DNA of 64,000 nucleotides from JAVBNT01 sp031551355 (GTDB lineage: Bacteria > Vulcanimicrobiota > CADAWZ01): NCBI GenBank assembly GCA_031551355.1, contig JAVBNT010000024.1, positions 1 to 64,000 on the forward strand, written 5' to 3'. Of this stretch, positions 44,807-53,630 are shown one piece after another. Under the pieces are notes generated by a model. The model worked only from the letters and a program-made list of their open reading frames with translations, had not been told where the DNA came from and ran no database searches. The first letter of the stretch is position 1. Each line of letters begins with the position of its first letter. The position numbers were made by a program, and so were the translations under genes.

Positions 44807-44823
44807 CACATCTATGCAGAGCT

Positions 44824-44840
44824 GCATTGCGCGACCGCGT
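44824..44840. repeat. short repeat GCATTGCGCG(T/A)CCGCGT, copy 2
   Basis: The partner of 18481-18497, with one mismatch in 17 bases. It lies in the leader of xseB, between xseA and its TTG start. Confidence 0.35.
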
Positions 44841-44871
44841 CAGCAAACCGGACACAAAGGAGAGACTAAGA

Positions 44872-45120
44872 TTGACTAAAGATAATCAGGACAGCTTACC
44901 GTATCAGGAAATGCTCGCGATACTTGAAAATAAAATAAATTCACTGGCGAAAAATGATCTTACGCTTGAGGAATCTCTTAAGATATATGAAGAAGCAACG
45001 GAAATCTTTGTTAGATGCGACAAAAGGCTTAAAGAAGCCGAAGCCAAACTTACCAGAATAAAGGAAGACGCCGACGGACGGCTTTTAAAAGAACCATTTT
45101 CATTGGAAGCGGAAGAGTAA
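44872..45120 (+). CDS. xseB: exodeoxyribonuclease VII small subunit
   Basis: A small helical protein matching XseB (YQEMLAILENKINSLAKNDLTLEESLKIYEE, split here by family-typical spacing). I set the start at TTG 44872 because AAAGGAG lies nine bases before it, giving 82 residues, the usual size. An earlier in-frame TTG at 44827 has no ribosome site. It is followed by ispA after six bases, the common xseA-xseB-ispA order. Confidence 0.9.
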   Translation: MTKDNQDSLPYQEMLAILENKINSLAKNDLTLEESLKIYEEATEIFVRCDKRLKEAEAKLTRIKEDADGRLLKEPFSLEAEE

Positions 45121-45126
45121 TATATT

Positions 45127-45951
45127 ATGGTCGACGATTTTTTAAAACATTTACAGAAAACTGCAGAAGAAATGGAAACATTTCTAAAAGAATATTTCAC
45201 CGGCAAGTCCATGCTGGACGAGATGTTCGCATACGCTTCGCTTGACGGCGGCAAACGGTTTCGTCCGGCACTGACGCTGATTTTTGCCCAGAACCTGTCC
45301 GGCAGGGATTATGAAAACGCACTGAAAGCGGCGGCGGCCGTAGAGATTGTTCATGCTTTTTCACTTGTACACGATGATATGCCCTGTATGGACAATGACG
45401 ATTTCAGGAGAGGCAAACCGTCCTGCCATAAACAATTTGGAGAGGCGGCAGCTTTACTGGCCGGTGACGGGATGATTATAACGGCGTTCTCATTACTGGC
45501 GTCAATCGACTCTCCGGAACTGGTTGCCAAACTGACGGCGGAACTTGCAAACGGCGCCCTGAAGATGGTTGAAGGCCAATATCAGGAACTGCGGACAGCA
45601 AAGCCGACGATTGATTCCCTGTTTGATATACATAAACTGAAAACAGGGGCTCTAATAAAGACGTCACTGCGTATGGGAGCAATTATCGCCGGGAAAGATC
45701 AAGACGAATACGATATGAAAATAATCACCCAATACGGTGAGTATCTCGGTCTTTTATTCCAGCTTACCGATGATGTCCTCGATATGGACTCAAATGAAGA
45801 GTGTAACCTGGCGACTCTCATCGGCAAGACAGCCAGTATGAAAATAATTTCCGACATCGCCGGCAATGCTTTAGATATCGCTTCGGACATAACCGGAGAA
45901 CAAACTCTAATGGAGCAGGCTGTTCATTACCTGCATAAAAGGATTGATTAA
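45127..45951 (+). CDS. ispA: polyprenyl (farnesyl/geranyl) diphosphate synthase
   Basis: A trans-isoprenyl diphosphate synthase. GGKRFRPALTL, the first aspartate-rich motif LVHDDMPCMDNDDFRRGKP and the second QLTDDVLDMD are present. The residues before DDMP are of the IspA (farnesyl) type. Length 274 is slightly short of the usual 295. It lies between xseB and dxs, so it uses isoprenoid units from the MEP pathway started by Dxs. Confidence 0.93.
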   Translation: MVDDFLKHLQKTAEEMETFLKEYFTGKSMLDEMFAYASLDGGKRFRPALTLIFAQNLSGRDYENALKAAAAVEIVHAFSLVHDDMPCMDNDDFRRGKPSCHKQFGEAAALLAGDGMIITAFSLLASIDSPELVAKLTAELANGALKMVEGQYQELRTAKPTIDSLFDIHKLKTGALIKTSLRMGAIIAGKDQDEYDMKIITQYGEYLGLLFQLTDDVLDMDSNEECNLATLIGKTASMKIISDIAGNALDIASDITGEQTLMEQAVHYLHKRID

Positions 45952-45953
45952 AT

Positions 45954-47828
45954 ATGGGACGATTTCTTGATGTAATAAGATCATCGGGAGACATAAAAAA
46001 TCTTGGGATTCAGGAGCTATCCGAACTGGCCGCGGAAATCCGCAGCGAGATTATCAGCGTTGTTGCCAATAACGGCGGACACCTGGCTTCCAATTTAGGG
46101 GTGGTAGAGCTTACTCTGGCACTGCACAGCGTTTTTCAACCGCCAAGGGACAAAATTATCTGGGATGTCGGCCATCAGTGCTATACCCATAAAATAATAA
46201 CCGGCCGCAAATCCGTTTTCCATACGATCAGGACACAGGGCGGCCTCAGCGGTTTTTCCAATCCGGCGGAAAGCGAATGCGATCCTTTCGGCACAGGGCA
46301 TGCCAGTACTTCCATTTCAGCTGCTCTCGGAATCGCAGCGGCCAGAGATTTGAAAAAAGAAAAATTTAATATAGTTTCCATTATCGGAGACGGTGCACTG
46401 ACCGGAGGAATGGCCTTTGAGGCCCTTAACAATGCCTCATCGGTAACCGACAATATGATTGTCGTCCTGAACGACAACGAAATGTCGATCAATAAAAATG
46501 TCGGGGCCTTTGCCTCTTATTTATCCAATATACGCCTAAACCCCGGATTCATAAAAATAAGGAAAGATCTGCGGACGCTTGTTAAAAGTATCCCGGCAAT
46601 CGGCAAAAAAATGCTGAGTGCGGCGGAAAGGCTTGAAGATCAGATTACTTACTTTTTTGTCCCCAATGTTTTCTTTGAATCGCTTGGTTTTTCGTATCTG
46701 GGTCCGTTTGACGGCCACAACATAGAACAGCTGATAGCGACTCTTGAAAAAGCCAAACATATGGAAGGCAACAAGCTTATCCACATTGTTACGCAAAAAG
46801 GCCGCGGATATTCGTTCGCGGAAAAAAATTCCTCAAAATTCCACGGCATAGCGCCTTTTCATGTGGAGTCGGGACAGTCAAGAGAGCAAAACACATCAAA
46901 AATACCTACTTACACTGAAGTATTCGGCCAGGCCCTGATACGGCTCGCCGAGCAGGATAAAAGAATTACGGCAATAACCGCGGCAATGACCGAAGGAACG
47001 GGACTCAAGGATTTTGCCAAAAAATTTCCCGACAGGTTTTTTGATGTGGGAATTGCCGAAGAACATGCCGTGACATTTGCCGCGGCAATGGCTTCCCAGG
47101 GATTAAGACCGGTTGTGGCCCTTTACTCCACATTTTTGCAAAGAGGATTTGATCAGCTTATACACGATGTCTGTATCCAGAAACTGCCGGTTACTTTTGC
47201 AATCGACAGAGCCGGTGTTGTCGGAGAAGACGGGGCCACACACAACGGCGTCTTTGATTTGTCTTACCTGAGAATGATTCCCAATCTTGCAGTTATGGCT
47301 CCCGGCGACGAACAGGAACTTCAGGCAATGTTGAAAACGGCCGTTGATTACGGGGGACCTGTCGCCATACGCTATCCAAGACGCTCTTCTGTAGGACTTC
47401 CTGTTGCCGAAAGCCTTCCGGAAATAGAAGTAGGTAAAGCCGAAGTTTTATGTGAAGGAAAAGATCTGGCAATTCTGGCAATAGGAAGTATGGTTTTCCC
47501 GGCAATGCTGGCCGCGGAAAAACTTATGTCCAACGGAATATCGGCTACGGTGGTAAATATGAGGTCCGTAAAACCGCTTGACGGAGAGATGATTTTGCAT
47601 ATCGTCAAAAAAACGCGGCGAATCTTCACAGTGGAGGAAAATGTCGTTTCCGGCGGTTTCGGCAGTTCGGTAGCGGAGTTTCTCCAGCAAAACAACATAC
47701 CGGTTCATATAACAATAATCGGGCTTCCCGACGAGTTTTTGCCGCATGCCCCGCAGGAAATGATTCTGGAAAAATATGGACTGACGCCGGAAGGGATTGT
47801 AAAAGCAGTGCTTGGTTCTGCAAATTAA
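45954..47828 (+). CDS. dxs: 1-deoxy-D-xylulose-5-phosphate synthase
   Basis: Dxs joins pyruvate and glyceraldehyde 3-phosphate in the first step of the MEP isoprenoid pathway. TPP motif GDGALTGGMAFEALNNA (about 145-161), the conserved HIVTQKGRGY, and a transketolase C-terminal half (FDVGIAEEHAVTFAAAMA, DRAGVVGEDGATHNG) are all present. Length 624 is normal. It follows ispA after two bases, with AGGA before the ATG. Confidence 0.97.
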   Translation: MGRFLDVIRSSGDIKNLGIQELSELAAEIRSEIISVVANNGGHLASNLGVVELTLALHSVFQPPRDKIIWDVGHQCYTHKIITGRKSVFHTIRTQGGLSGFSNPAESECDPFGTGHASTSISAALGIAAARDLKKEKFNIVSIIGDGALTGGMAFEALNNASSVTDNMIVVLNDNEMSINKNVGAFASYLSNIRLNPGFIKIRKDLRTLVKSIPAIGKKMLSAAERLEDQITYFFVPNVFFESLGFSYLGPFDGHNIEQLIATLEKAKHMEGNKLIHIVTQKGRGYSFAEKNSSKFHGIAPFHVESGQSREQNTSKIPTYTEVFGQALIRLAEQDKRITAITAAMTEGTGLKDFAKKFPDRFFDVGIAEEHAVTFAAAMASQGLRPVVALYSTFLQRGFDQLIHDVCIQKLPVTFAIDRAGVVGEDGATHNGVFDLSYLRMIPNLAVMAPGDEQELQAMLKTAVDYGGPVAIRYPRRSSVGLPVAESLPEIEVGKAEVLCEGKDLAILAIGSMVFPAMLAAEKLMSNGISATVVNMRSVKPLDGEMILHIVKKTRRIFTVEENVVSGGFGSSVAEFLQQNNIPVHITIIGLPDEFLPHAPQEMILEKYGLTPEGIVKAVLGSAN

Positions 47829-47839
47829 CGGAACGAAAT

Positions 47840-48649
47840 ATGGCAAACAATAAACAGAGACTTGACGTGGCAATGACGGAAAAATCAATTGCGGACAGCA
47901 GGCAGTTGGCCCAAAGTTTTATTATCCGGGGACTTGTGAAAGTAAACGGAGTGGTAAGGAATAAACCGGGATATTCCGTTGGCGGAAACGACATCATAGA
48001 ACTCTCAAAGCCGGAAAAAATATATGTAAGCAGAGGCGGTATAAAACTCGAGCATGCCCTGAAAGAATTTGATATTCTGCCGGAAGGATATACGGTCATA
48101 GATGCGGGCGCATCAACCGGAGGTTTTACCGATTGTGTGCTCAAAAAAGGGGCTGCCAGGGTTTATGCCGTGGATGTCGGCAAAGGACAGCTTGACTACA
48201 GTTTAAGGACAAATCCGTCCGTTGTTGTTATTGAAGGGTACAATATACGCTATCTCAAAGAAGATGATATTCCCGAAAAAGCGGATCTGATTACCGCCGA
48301 CGTATCCTTTATCTCTCTGGAAAAAATATTGCCGGCTTTGTCACCAGCCCTTAGTGATTCGGGGGCATTGATCGCGCTTATAAAACCGCAGTTTGAAGCC
48401 GGTAAAGGCAGGACGGTAAAAGGAGTTGTAAAAGACAGAGCCGTACACATTGAAGTAATGAAACAGGCATTGTCCTACGGAAACACATGCGGACTTTATC
48501 CGCAGAGGACGACCTATTCACCGATTAAAGGCCCGTCAGGCAATATAGAATTTTTTATTATTTATACAAAACAGGATAACGGTGCCGTATGCGACCCGGA
48601 AAAAACGGTCGATGAGGCATGGACATTTTTTGCAAAGGAACAGCCGTGA
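47840..48649 (+). CDS. tlyA: TlyA-family rRNA ribose methyltransferase
   Basis: An S4 RNA-binding domain (RLDVAMTEKSIADSRQLAQS, about 7-60) is followed by a Rossmann methyltransferase with DAGASTGGFTDCVLKKGA (about 93-110), VDVGKGQLDYSLR and IKPQFEAG. This matches TlyA, which 2'-O-methylates 16S and 23S rRNA in known cases. Length 269 is usual. It overlaps nadK by GTGA. Confidence 0.93.
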   Translation: MANNKQRLDVAMTEKSIADSRQLAQSFIIRGLVKVNGVVRNKPGYSVGGNDIIELSKPEKIYVSRGGIKLEHALKEFDILPEGYTVIDAGASTGGFTDCVLKKGAARVYAVDVGKGQLDYSLRTNPSVVVIEGYNIRYLKEDDIPEKADLITADVSFISLEKILPALSPALSDSGALIALIKPQFEAGKGRTVKGVVKDRAVHIEVMKQALSYGNTCGLYPQRTTYSPIKGPSGNIEFFIIYTKQDNGAVCDPEKTVDEAWTFFAKEQP

Positions 48650-49491
48650 ACGATATAGCCCTATTTATTTCTCCATCAAAAAAATCCGCTGCCGCCGCCG
48701 TAAAAGTAGCGTCCATCCTGAGACAAAAAGGATGCAGCGTTTATGTTCCCGATGAAACAACGGCATTGCCGGACGAAACAACGGAGCGCATTACCTGCGA
48801 AGAGCTTAAAAATAAATGCGGTATGATCATCAGTCTCGGAGGAGACGGCACATTTTTGAAGGCAGCTTCGGCCGCAATCGGCTGCGATACATTGCTTTTC
48901 GGATTTAACCTCGGAACATTGGGGTTTCTTGCGGAAGCGCCAATTGAAAATTGTGAAGCAATAATAGAAAAAATAATCAATGAAGAGTATGAAGTGAAGG
49001 AAAAAATGGCCCTTGAGTGCGTAATAAAAAAAGGCGGTGAAACCGTTTTTAGAGGAAACGCCCTTAATGAAATTGCCATTTACAGAGGAACGGAAGCAAA
49101 ACTTCTGAATTTATCTTTCCATATAAGCGGCGTCTATGGAGGGACTTACAGGGCTGACGGCCTTGTTGTATCCTCTCCTACCGGCTCCACAGCCTACTCA
49201 CTGTCCGCGGGCGGGCCGATTATCAGTCCTGATGTCGAATGCCTTCTGCTGACGGCACTTTGCCCGCATACATTGTCGGCAAGACCGCTGGTCGTATCAC
49301 CGGCCGACCTGATAATGGTAAGCGAAGAGCAGGCAAAAAGCATGAGTGTCTCGCTTGACGGACACCTGGATCATATTGCACAGGGAGAACATAATATTTT
49401 TGTCGGCAAAGCGGCAAAAGGCTTAAAAACGGTTTCGCTGGGCAATGATTTCTACACGATTGTCAGAGAAAAATTACGCTGGGTAATTTGA
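48646..49491 (+). CDS. nadK: NAD kinase
   Basis: NAD kinase makes NADP. The GGDGT motif (SLGGDGTFLKAA), GTLGFL and SPTGSTAYSLSAGGPI are intact. I chose the GTG at 48646, which overlaps the tlyA stop (GTGA) and has AAAGGA upstream, giving 281 residues; an earlier in-frame ATG at 48619 would lie within tlyA. Its first part is the expected Rossmann-like N-domain. Confidence 0.95.
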   Translation: MNDIALFISPSKKSAAAAVKVASILRQKGCSVYVPDETTALPDETTERITCEELKNKCGMIISLGGDGTFLKAASAAIGCDTLLFGFNLGTLGFLAEAPIENCEAIIEKIINEEYEVKEKMALECVIKKGGETVFRGNALNEIAIYRGTEAKLLNLSFHISGVYGGTYRADGLVVSSPTGSTAYSLSAGGPIISPDVECLLLTALCPHTLSARPLVVSPADLIMVSEEQAKSMSVSLDGHLDHIAQGEHNIFVGKAAKGLKTVSLGNDFYTIVREKLRWVI

Positions 49492-49532
49492 TAAAGAGCA
49501 AATAATATAAAACACTATAAAGAATTAGGCGG

Positions 49533-50768
49533 GTGAAAATATTGTATCACAAAACAGTTCTGGATAACGGACTCAGAATTATTACGGAGGAAATACCGCA
49601 TTTTAAGTCGGCATCAATAGGCGTATGGGTTGATACCGGTTCCAGGGATGAAACCGATCTGAATAACGGTATTTCGCATTTTATCGAGCACATGATATTT
49701 AAAGGAACCAAGACCAGAAGCGCTGCCGAAATCGCCGAGATAATGGATGGCGTCGGCGGCCAGTTAAATGCATTTACGGAAAAAGAGCATACCTGTTTTT
49801 ACGCCAGAGTGATAGACAAACATGTGGAGCTGGCAGTGGAACTGCTTTTTGACATGCTTTTAAATTCGGTATTCGATCCCCAAGAACTCGAAAGGGAAAG
49901 AAGCGTCATCCTTGATGAAATACGCCTTTATGACGACTCCCCCGACGATATCATTTTTGATATGTTCAACAGGCTTATATGGGATAAGCATTCGTTGGGA
50001 AGACCCATTCTGGGAACAAAGGAAATCATTGAATCAATTTCCAGAGACAGCATTTTTGATTATATCGCAAAAAACTATCAGGCCGGAAATATCGTAATCG
50101 CCGCGACAGGAAACGTCATACATAATGATTTTGTCGCGCTTGTGGAAAAATACTGTCAGGGCATAGCCGAAAGTAAAGCCGGTTTAAGAAAAAATGAGCC
50201 GTTTGAAAATTACAAAAAACAGATGGTGAGAAGAAAAAAAGATTGCGAACAGTCTTATGTGATTGTGGGACGTGAAGGATTGTCAAGCAGGGATCAGTCT
50301 AAATACTGTCTCAGCATCGTCGACAGCATTCTGGGCTCAAGCATGAGTTCAAGAATTTTTCAGGAGATTAGGGAAAAAAGAGGACTGGCCTACGGTGTGG
50401 GCTCATTTTCAAACTGCCTTTCCGATACCGGAATCTTCGGGATATTTGCCGGAACATCACCGTCAACTCTTGATGAAGTTACCGCACTTTCATTGGAAAT
50501 AACTGAAAATATGAGAAAAACAGGAGCGACTCCCGAAGAGATTTCCCGAGCAAAGGAACAGTTGAAAGGCAGCTTGTCACTGGCACTTGAAAGTACTTCC
50601 GGCCGCATGATGAGACTGGCTAAATCCGAGTTTTACCATGGGCGTCTGATTTCTCCTGAGGAAATTTTTGAAAAAATAGATATTATTACAAGTGAGAATG
50701 TAATGGAAATGTGCCGTAAAATGCTTGATACACAGACTTATTCTACGGCAATACTGGGACCTGTTTAA
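49533..50768 (+). CDS. M16-family zinc peptidase (processing-peptidase-like)
   Basis: An M16B peptidase with the inverted zinc motif HFIEHMIFKGT (HxxEH near residue 49) and the downstream glutamate in ERSVILDEIRLYDD. The C-terminal half is an M16_C domain (REKRGLAYGVGSFSN). Length 411 is standard for the YmxG/PqqL-like bacterial group. The start is GTG (VKILYHKTVLDNGLR). It is the last gene of the xseA operon. The hairpin cluster at 50835-51036 follows. Confidence 0.94.
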   Translation: MKILYHKTVLDNGLRIITEEIPHFKSASIGVWVDTGSRDETDLNNGISHFIEHMIFKGTKTRSAAEIAEIMDGVGGQLNAFTEKEHTCFYARVIDKHVELAVELLFDMLLNSVFDPQELERERSVILDEIRLYDDSPDDIIFDMFNRLIWDKHSLGRPILGTKEIIESISRDSIFDYIAKNYQAGNIVIAATGNVIHNDFVALVEKYCQGIAESKAGLRKNEPFENYKKQMVRRKKDCEQSYVIVGREGLSSRDQSKYCLSIVDSILGSSMSSRIFQEIREKRGLAYGVGSFSNCLSDTGIFGIFAGTSPSTLDEVTALSLEITENMRKTGATPEEISRAKEQLKGSLSLALESTSGRMMRLAKSEFYHGRLISPEEIFEKIDIITSENVMEMCRKMLDTQTYSTAILGPV

Positions 50769-50834
50769 AAATTTTATAAAAAATTTCAAAATTGTGAATC
50801 CAAAGCAAATATACTGCATCTAATAAAGAGAGCT

Positions 50835-50873
50835 GTTGTGCTAAGTGGGACTTTCTGTCCCACTTAGCACAAC
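50835..50873. repeat. perfect 16-bp inverted repeat after the M16 gene
   Basis: GTTGTGCTAAGTGGGA at 50835-50850 and TCCCACTTAGCACAAC at 50858-50873 pair fully across a seven-base loop. No T-run follows, so it is not a standard intrinsic terminator on either strand. Confidence 0.8.
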
Positions 50874-50875
50874 GG

Positions 50876-50941
50876 AAAATGGTGAAAAATAACTTAATTT
50901 ATAGCCTCTTGCTATTCTTTATCTTAATTTTTCACCATTTT
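50876..50941. repeat. 15-bp inverted repeat with an inner hairpin
   Basis: AAAATGGTGAAAAAT at 50876-50890 pairs with ATTTTTCACCATTTT at 50927-50941. The loop holds a small ATAGC/GCTAT hairpin at 50901-50915. On the plus strand the last arm is A/T-rich. Another short hairpin, ACCGGC/GCCGGT, lies at 50957-50972. Confidence 0.75.
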
Positions 50942-50994
50942 CACAATTATATTTGAACCGGCCAAAGCCGGTGACTGTTATCTTTTATTTTATG

Positions 50995-51036
50995 TTAAAA
51001 GTGGGGCCGCTGCTACCGCGACAGCCCCACTTTTAA
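50995..51036. repeat. 13-bp inverted repeat upstream of hydG
   Basis: TTAAAAGTGGGGC at 50995-51007 pairs with GCCCCACTTTTAA at 51024-51036, with a 16-base loop. It lies 30 bases before hydG and carries the same GTGGG/CCCAC core as the 50835 hairpin. It may influence transcription or translation of hydG. Confidence 0.75.
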
Positions 51037-51066
51037 AAATAACTCAGGAATTCAGGGCAAAAAACA

Positions 51067-52446
51067 ATGAAATTTGTAGATGAAGAAAAAATAGCAGGCC
51101 TGTTATCGGGCGAAAAAAATGTCTCATATGACGATATTGCTCCCATATTGGCAAAAAGTGCCGCTCTAAAACGGTTAAGCCTCGAAGAGACGGCCCTTCT
51201 TATGAGAGCAGAAAGTCAGGATTGCACTGATGCGATCTTTAAAGCGGCTCTTGATGTAAAAAACAGAATATACGGTAAAAGAATCGTTCTGTTCGCGCCG
51301 CTTTATATCAGTAACAGATGTTCGAATAACTGCCTCTATTGCGGTTTCAGAACGGCCAACAAAGACCTGAGAAGAATATCACTCTCACCCGATGAAATAG
51401 AGCACCAAACCGAATTTTTACTGTCACAGGGACATATGAGAGTTCTTATGGTTGCCGGAGAATCGACTCCCGGAGAGCAAAAGGCTGTCGAATATTTTCT
51501 CGACTCAATAAAAGCAATTTACAGAGCCTCCTTTAACGGCAAAAATATGAAGCGCGTAAATGTAAACCTGCCGTCAATGACCGTTGAGGATTTGAAAAAA
51601 ATCAGAGATGCGGGAGTCGGAACATACCAGCTTTTCCAGGAAACCTACCACGAAGAAACTTATAAAAGAATGCATGTGAGCGGCCCGAAAAAGGATATGC
51701 TCTACAGGCTTGAAGCATTTGACCGGGCTTTTGAAGCCGGTCTTGACGACATCGGAATGGGAGTTCTTTACGGGCTTTATGACTGGAAATTTGAAACGCT
51801 GGCAATGCTCTCACATGTTGAATATCTCGAGGGAAAATACGGTATCGGACCGCACACTATTTCCGTTCCCAGACTTCAGGAAGCGCCAGGCTCGGAAATT
51901 GCTTCGAACATTCCCCACCCGGTCTCGGAATGTGACATGAGACGGCTTGTGGCAATTTTGAGACTGGCAGTCCCGTATACGGGAATAATACTCTCAACAA
52001 GGGAATCAAGACGGCAGAGAGATGAACTTATTTCATTGGGAGTTTCCCAGATAAGCGCCGGTTCATCAGTTACTCCCGGAGGATACGGCGAAGACGAGAG
52101 TGCCAACCAGTTTGAACTGAGCGATAACAGAAACCTTGAAGAAATAGTTGCCTCCCTGATCAAACATGGATACATACCCAGTTTCTGCGCCGCCTGTTAC
52201 CGTAAATCAAGAACAGGTGATGCGTTCATGCAAATTGCCAAACCGGGAAATATTAAATCGATGTGTACCGTTAATGCCCTGTCTACTTTAAAAGAATATA
52301 TAAATGACTATGCCAATGATACGATTAAAAAGGACGGCGGCAGAATTATTGAGGAACATATCAAAAATATGCCGGAAAAAGACGCTGAAATTCTTTGTGA
52401 AATGCTTTTAGAGATCGAAAAGGGAAAAAGGGATGTATACAGATAG
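51067..52446 (+). CDS. hydG: [FeFe]-hydrogenase H-cluster maturase HydG
   Basis: HydG is a radical SAM enzyme that cleaves tyrosine to make the CO and CN ligands of the H-cluster. The radical SAM cluster motif CSNNCLYCGFR (about 91-101) is present. The C-terminal second-cluster region FCAACYRKSRTGDAFMQIAK, with a later cysteine in KSMCTVNAL and LKEYINDYA, marks HydG rather than the related ThiH. Length 459 is normal. It overlaps hydE by 14 bases. Confidence 0.95.
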   Translation: MKFVDEEKIAGLLSGEKNVSYDDIAPILAKSAALKRLSLEETALLMRAESQDCTDAIFKAALDVKNRIYGKRIVLFAPLYISNRCSNNCLYCGFRTANKDLRRISLSPDEIEHQTEFLLSQGHMRVLMVAGESTPGEQKAVEYFLDSIKAIYRASFNGKNMKRVNVNLPSMTVEDLKKIRDAGVGTYQLFQETYHEETYKRMHVSGPKKDMLYRLEAFDRAFEAGLDDIGMGVLYGLYDWKFETLAMLSHVEYLEGKYGIGPHTISVPRLQEAPGSEIASNIPHPVSECDMRRLVAILRLAVPYTGIILSTRESRRQRDELISLGVSQISAGSSVTPGGYGEDESANQFELSDNRNLEEIVASLIKHGYIPSFCAACYRKSRTGDAFMQIAKPGNIKSMCTVNALSTLKEYINDYANDTIKKDGGRIIEEHIKNMPEKDAEILCEMLLEIEKGKRDVYR

Positions 52447-53479
52447 CGACATTTCCGGATTGCTGGAACGCCTTTATACGGAAAAACAGCCTCCGCAAAA
52501 CCTGATTGAATATTTTCTTGAAAGCAGCGGTGAAGTTTGCCGGAAATTATTCAGTTTTGCCGACGGTATCAGGGAAAAGCATGTCGGCAGCGAGATCCTC
52601 TTACGGGGCATTGTTGAAATCTCAAATTACTGCCGCTGTTCATGCCGGTACTGCGGCCTGAACAGCCGTTCCGGAGCAGCAAGATACAGGTTAAACGAAA
52701 AAGAAATCATTGACGCTGTGAATTTCCTGGTTTTAAAAGGACTGAAAACGGTAGTTCTGCAATCCGGTGAGGATATCGGCAGAACCCCTGAAGAACTGGC
52801 CCAGATCATAAAGGAAATAAAAAGCAGGCACAATGACATTGCCCTGACGCTGTCACTAGGCCAGCACAGCGAAGAAAGTTATTCGCTATGGCGCCGCGCC
52901 GGGGCAGACCGGTATTTTATGCGTATAGAAACTTCCGATAAAGAGCTTTATGAAAAAATGCATCCCGGTATGACCCTGGAAACAAGGCTCAAATGCCTTG
53001 AAGTTTTGAAAAAATTAGGTTATTCCGTGGGTTGCGGCTGTATTACAGGACTTCCGGGACAAACTATTTCAACTCTGGCAGCGGATTTGCTTCTTTTTAG
53101 AAGATACAACTTTGAAATGCTGGGAATAGGTCCGTTTATCCCCAATCCGAAAACGGAGCTGTCTTCTGAACGGCCGGGAACCGGGGAACTTAATTTAAAA
53201 ATGGTAGCTCTTGCCAGAATAGGCAACCCCAATGCCCATATTCCGGCAACAACTGCTCTCGGCTCGCTTGAAAAAGATTACCGTTTTGACGCCCTGATGT
53301 GCGGCGCCAACGTGATTATGCCTAATTTCACCCCCGAATACGGCCGCGAAGCTTATGAGCTGTATCCCGGACGCAGAACGGCGGATCCCGCAAGCAATGA
53401 TTATGATTTTTATATCTCGTCAATAGCATCCCTCGAAAACAGGTTTATCGCCTACTCGCGCGGGGACTGTACGGCCTGA
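52433..53479 (+). CDS. hydE: [FeFe]-hydrogenase H-cluster maturase HydE
   Basis: HydE is a radical SAM enzyme of H-cluster assembly. The motif ISNYCRCSCRYCGL (cysteines near 68, 72 and 75), VLQSGED and the end region NVIMPNFTPEYGREAY ELYPG are typical. Length 348 is standard. It starts inside the end of hydG, so the two are translationally coupled. hydF, the GTPase partner, is not in the window and must be elsewhere. Confidence 0.94.
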   Translation: MYTDSDISGLLERLYTEKQPPQNLIEYFLESSGEVCRKLFSFADGIREKHVGSEILLRGIVEISNYCRCSCRYCGLNSRSGAARYRLNEKEIIDAVNFLVLKGLKTVVLQSGEDIGRTPEELAQIIKEIKSRHNDIALTLSLGQHSEESYSLWRRAGADRYFMRIETSDKELYEKMHPGMTLETRLKCLEVLKKLGYSVGCGCITGLPGQTISTLAADLLLFRRYNFEMLGIGPFIPNPKTELSSERPGTGELNLKMVALARIGNPNAHIPATTALGSLEKDYRFDALMCGANVIMPNFTPEYGREAYELYPGRRTADPASNDYDFYISSIASLENRFIAYSRGDCTA

Positions 53480-53545
53480 AAACAAATAACTGCTTTACAG
53501 GCAGGATTTTTTCATAAATAAGCGAAGATTAAGAATTCTCAAATA

Positions 53546-53578
53546 AAGCATTCCTGCGTAAAATATCAGGGAATGCTT
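53546..53578 (+). terminator. possible terminator between hydE and the pfa/ole cluster
   Basis: AAGCATTCC (53546-53554) pairs with GGAATGCTT (53570-53578), and the T-rich GTATTTTGTTTTAT follows. It would separate hydGE from the lipid cluster. The T-tract is interrupted, so termination may be partial. Confidence 0.45.
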
Positions 53579-53630
53579 GTATTTTGTTTTATGGAACTTG
53601 AGATTACTAAAATAGAAGCTGAGGGATAAA

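Noticed and set aside
51067..52446. ThiH (thiazole synthesis) identity
   Set aside because: The extra C-terminal cysteine cluster and the overlapping hydE gene identify HydG.
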